Assembly: GCA_003231925.1 (NCBI GenBank)
Contig: QIKK01000052.1
Coordinates: 1-13,953 of the forward strand
Direction: 5' to 3'
Origin: Candidatus Saccharimonadota bacterium
Lineage (GTDB): Bacteria > Patescibacteriota > Saccharimonadia > Saccharimonadales > SZUA-47
Length of the DNA: 13,953 nucleotides
The position numbers and the translations under genes are program-made. The number at the start of each line of letters is the position of its first letter. Position 1 is the stretch's first letter. The notes beneath the pieces are model-generated. The model saw only the letters and a program-made list of their open reading frames with translations. It did not search any database and was not told the DNA's origin. This document shows positions 13,117 through 13,953 of this stretch, piece after piece.

Positions 13117-13809
13117 ATGATTAAATTATTTGGTGGCCCTGAGTTTACTATAGAGAGTAGCGAGGCTGTTATTGTTTTAGGCCATAGCGAGAGAGAACAG
13201 GTTGGTCTGGCTTGGGCTACGGCTCTGGACGAGACAGGTCTTTTTAGCGGTGTAGAAATTGTTACTACAAATCGTCTTGATTCTAGGCTAGGTCGTACAG
13301 CACTGCGAGGGCTGTTTGAGGGAGGTGTAGCGTTTACTCATTCAGCTGGCGAGATGAGGGTGCCGAATGCGCTACAGCTTGTAGCTCATAATCCACCCGA
13401 GCAAACAAGCTGGAAAGATCTATTGAAAAGAGCTGCAGATATTGGCAAGGATAGAATTGAAAAAGAAGCTGATGCGCATAAAACTGGCAAGAGCGACCTT
13501 GCAAAAGCTGGGCTTCAGCTAGCGGGTAGTCCTATAACAAGCTTCCGAACAATAGCTCAAATCCATAGTGGTCATTCTAGTGTTGAATCCTTAGTTAACC
13601 GCAGACAAAATGGAGAATTCCTGGCTGGTGTGGCTATTGTTCACTCTGAGTTAGATGGGTTCGGCTTTCAGCTTGCAGCGGATATGGTTCGCGCGTCTGA
13701 AGAAGGAATAACAACGCTTATTTTGCCAGGTCACAAACATAATGAGGTGCTGTTTGCACCGAGACGAACAATCGATTTGATGACTCCTGCAATCTTTCCA
13801 GTAGAATAG
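13117..13809 (+). CDS. Unknown protein with alpha/beta-hydrolase-like features
   Basis: I do not recognise a named family for this 230-residue protein. It has an early strand and turn VIVLGHSEREQ (residues 18-28), a VAFTHSAGEMRVP segment (71-83) that resembles the nucleophile elbow of alpha/beta hydrolases with Ser76, and a late LILPGHKHNEV (201-211) with His206 and His208 where a catalytic His would be expected. A small-sidechain-rich helical insert lies at about 98-160. No signal peptide or membrane helix is seen, so it is probably cytoplasmic. The start ATG (MIKLFGG) is preferred over the ATG at 13045 because of the promoter. The stop TAG lies in an 8-base tandem repeat. Function as a hydrolase is a guess. 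Confidence 0.65.
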   Translation: MIKLFGGPEFTIESSEAVIVLGHSEREQVGLAWATALDETGLFSGVEIVTTNRLDSRLGRTALRGLFEGGVAFTHSAGEMRVPNALQLVAHNPPEQTSWKDLLKRAADIGKDRIEKEADAHKTGKSDLAKAGLQLAGSPITSFRTIAQIHSGHSSVESLVNRRQNGEFLAGVAIVHSELDGFGFQLAADMVRASEEGITTLILPGHKHNEVLFAPRRTIDLMTPAIFPVE

Positions 13810-13825
13810 TAGAATCTTAGAATCT
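13802..13825. repeat. Three tandem 8-base units at the gene end
   Basis: TAGAATAG, TAGAATCT and TAGAATCT follow each other. The first unit holds the last codons and stop (13807-13809) of the upstream gene. It is probably slippage-derived; no hairpin is formed. Confidence 0.7.
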
Positions 13826-13831
13826 CGGAAA

Positions 13832-13953
13832 TTAGTTACGGTATTTTGCTAATGTTTCTTTCGCGGTATCCCAGAGTTCTGGGGAATTACGTTTTGTTTT
13901 CATCTGGTACCACCATTCTACACCCCAAAGGTCAATAGTTCTAATACCAGTTG
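13832..13953 (-). CDS. 3' end of an unidentified gene, cut by the window edge
   Basis: On the minus strand this frame is open from the window edge to a TAA at 13832-13834. It encodes 39 residues, including TGIRTIDLWGVEWWYQMK and NSPELWDTAKETLAKYRN at the end. The tryptophan-rich DLWGVEWWYQMK is reminiscent of the C-terminal strand and helix of TIM-barrel glycoside hydrolases seen in CPR genomes, but this is a weak resemblance. It converges with the gene at 13117-13809, with 22 bases between the stops. The start lies outside the window. Confidence 0.6.
   Translation of the reverse strand, partial: TGIRTIDLWGVEWWYQMKTKRNSPELWDTAKETLAKYRN

Overview
The window reads like chromosomal DNA of a small-genome Patescibacterium (CPR), most likely Candidatus Saccharibacteria (TM7). 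This is an inference from gene content and style: AT-rich DNA, very short intergenic gaps, the standard genetic code, a DUF3048 protein, a DUF4367-type basic membrane protein, a PEGA-domain protein, a membrane sortase and a PaaX/Cas2-like protein with a hydrophobic N-terminal helix. I see no insertion sequence, phage gene, CRISPR array or other transferred cassette. The window looks like core chromosome with several odd sequence details.

Layout. 2-1138 (-): DUF3048 membrane-anchored protein, divergent from gltX (1251-2921, +). 2999-4060 (-): basic membrane protein with a DUF4367-like end. 4180-5648 (+): PEGA-domain membrane protein broken by a one-base frameshift. 5658-7088 (-): sortase with a long disordered N-terminus. 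7183-7267 (+): tRNA-Leu(CAA) with encoded CCA. 7467-8946 (-): two-gene operon, a HAD-IB phosphatase followed by a divergent NAD(P)H-hydrate dehydratase homologue. 9030-9503 (-): small two-helix membrane protein. 9592-10389 (-): exodeoxyribonuclease III, divergent from pyrH (10429-11123, +), whose reading frame is broken near its 3' end. 11128-12254 (-): smpB followed by a NUDIX hydrolase. 12351-12980 (+): PaaX/Cas2-like protein. 13117-13809 (+): unknown protein with an alpha/beta-hydrolase-like nucleophile motif. 13832-13953 (-): 3' end of another gene. No gene-free stretch exceeds 300 bases; the longest is 7268-7466.

The most striking signal is regulatory. Nine genes that begin a transcription unit have a -10 box ending only 6-9 bases before the start codon, and eight of the nine are extended -10 boxes (TGnTATAAT-like). 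The transcription start should then fall on or within a few bases of the start codon, so these mRNAs would be leaderless. By contrast, the gene placed second in its operon (start 8249) has a strong GGAGGA Shine-Dalgarno site. This pattern also corrects several start codons (1251, 12254, 13117). Further oddities are a copy of the paaX promoter at the 3' end of the same gene, a tandem repeat with a palindrome in the smpB promoter, and 16-base direct repeats around the gene at 2999-4060.

Functionally the window mixes translation genes (gltX, tRNA-Leu, smpB), nucleotide and DNA maintenance (pyrH, exodeoxyribonuclease III, NUDIX, hydrate-repair homologue) and cell-envelope proteins (DUF3048, DUF4367-like, PEGA, sortase). 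Adjacency is mostly divergent or convergent single genes, so there is no single pathway operon here.
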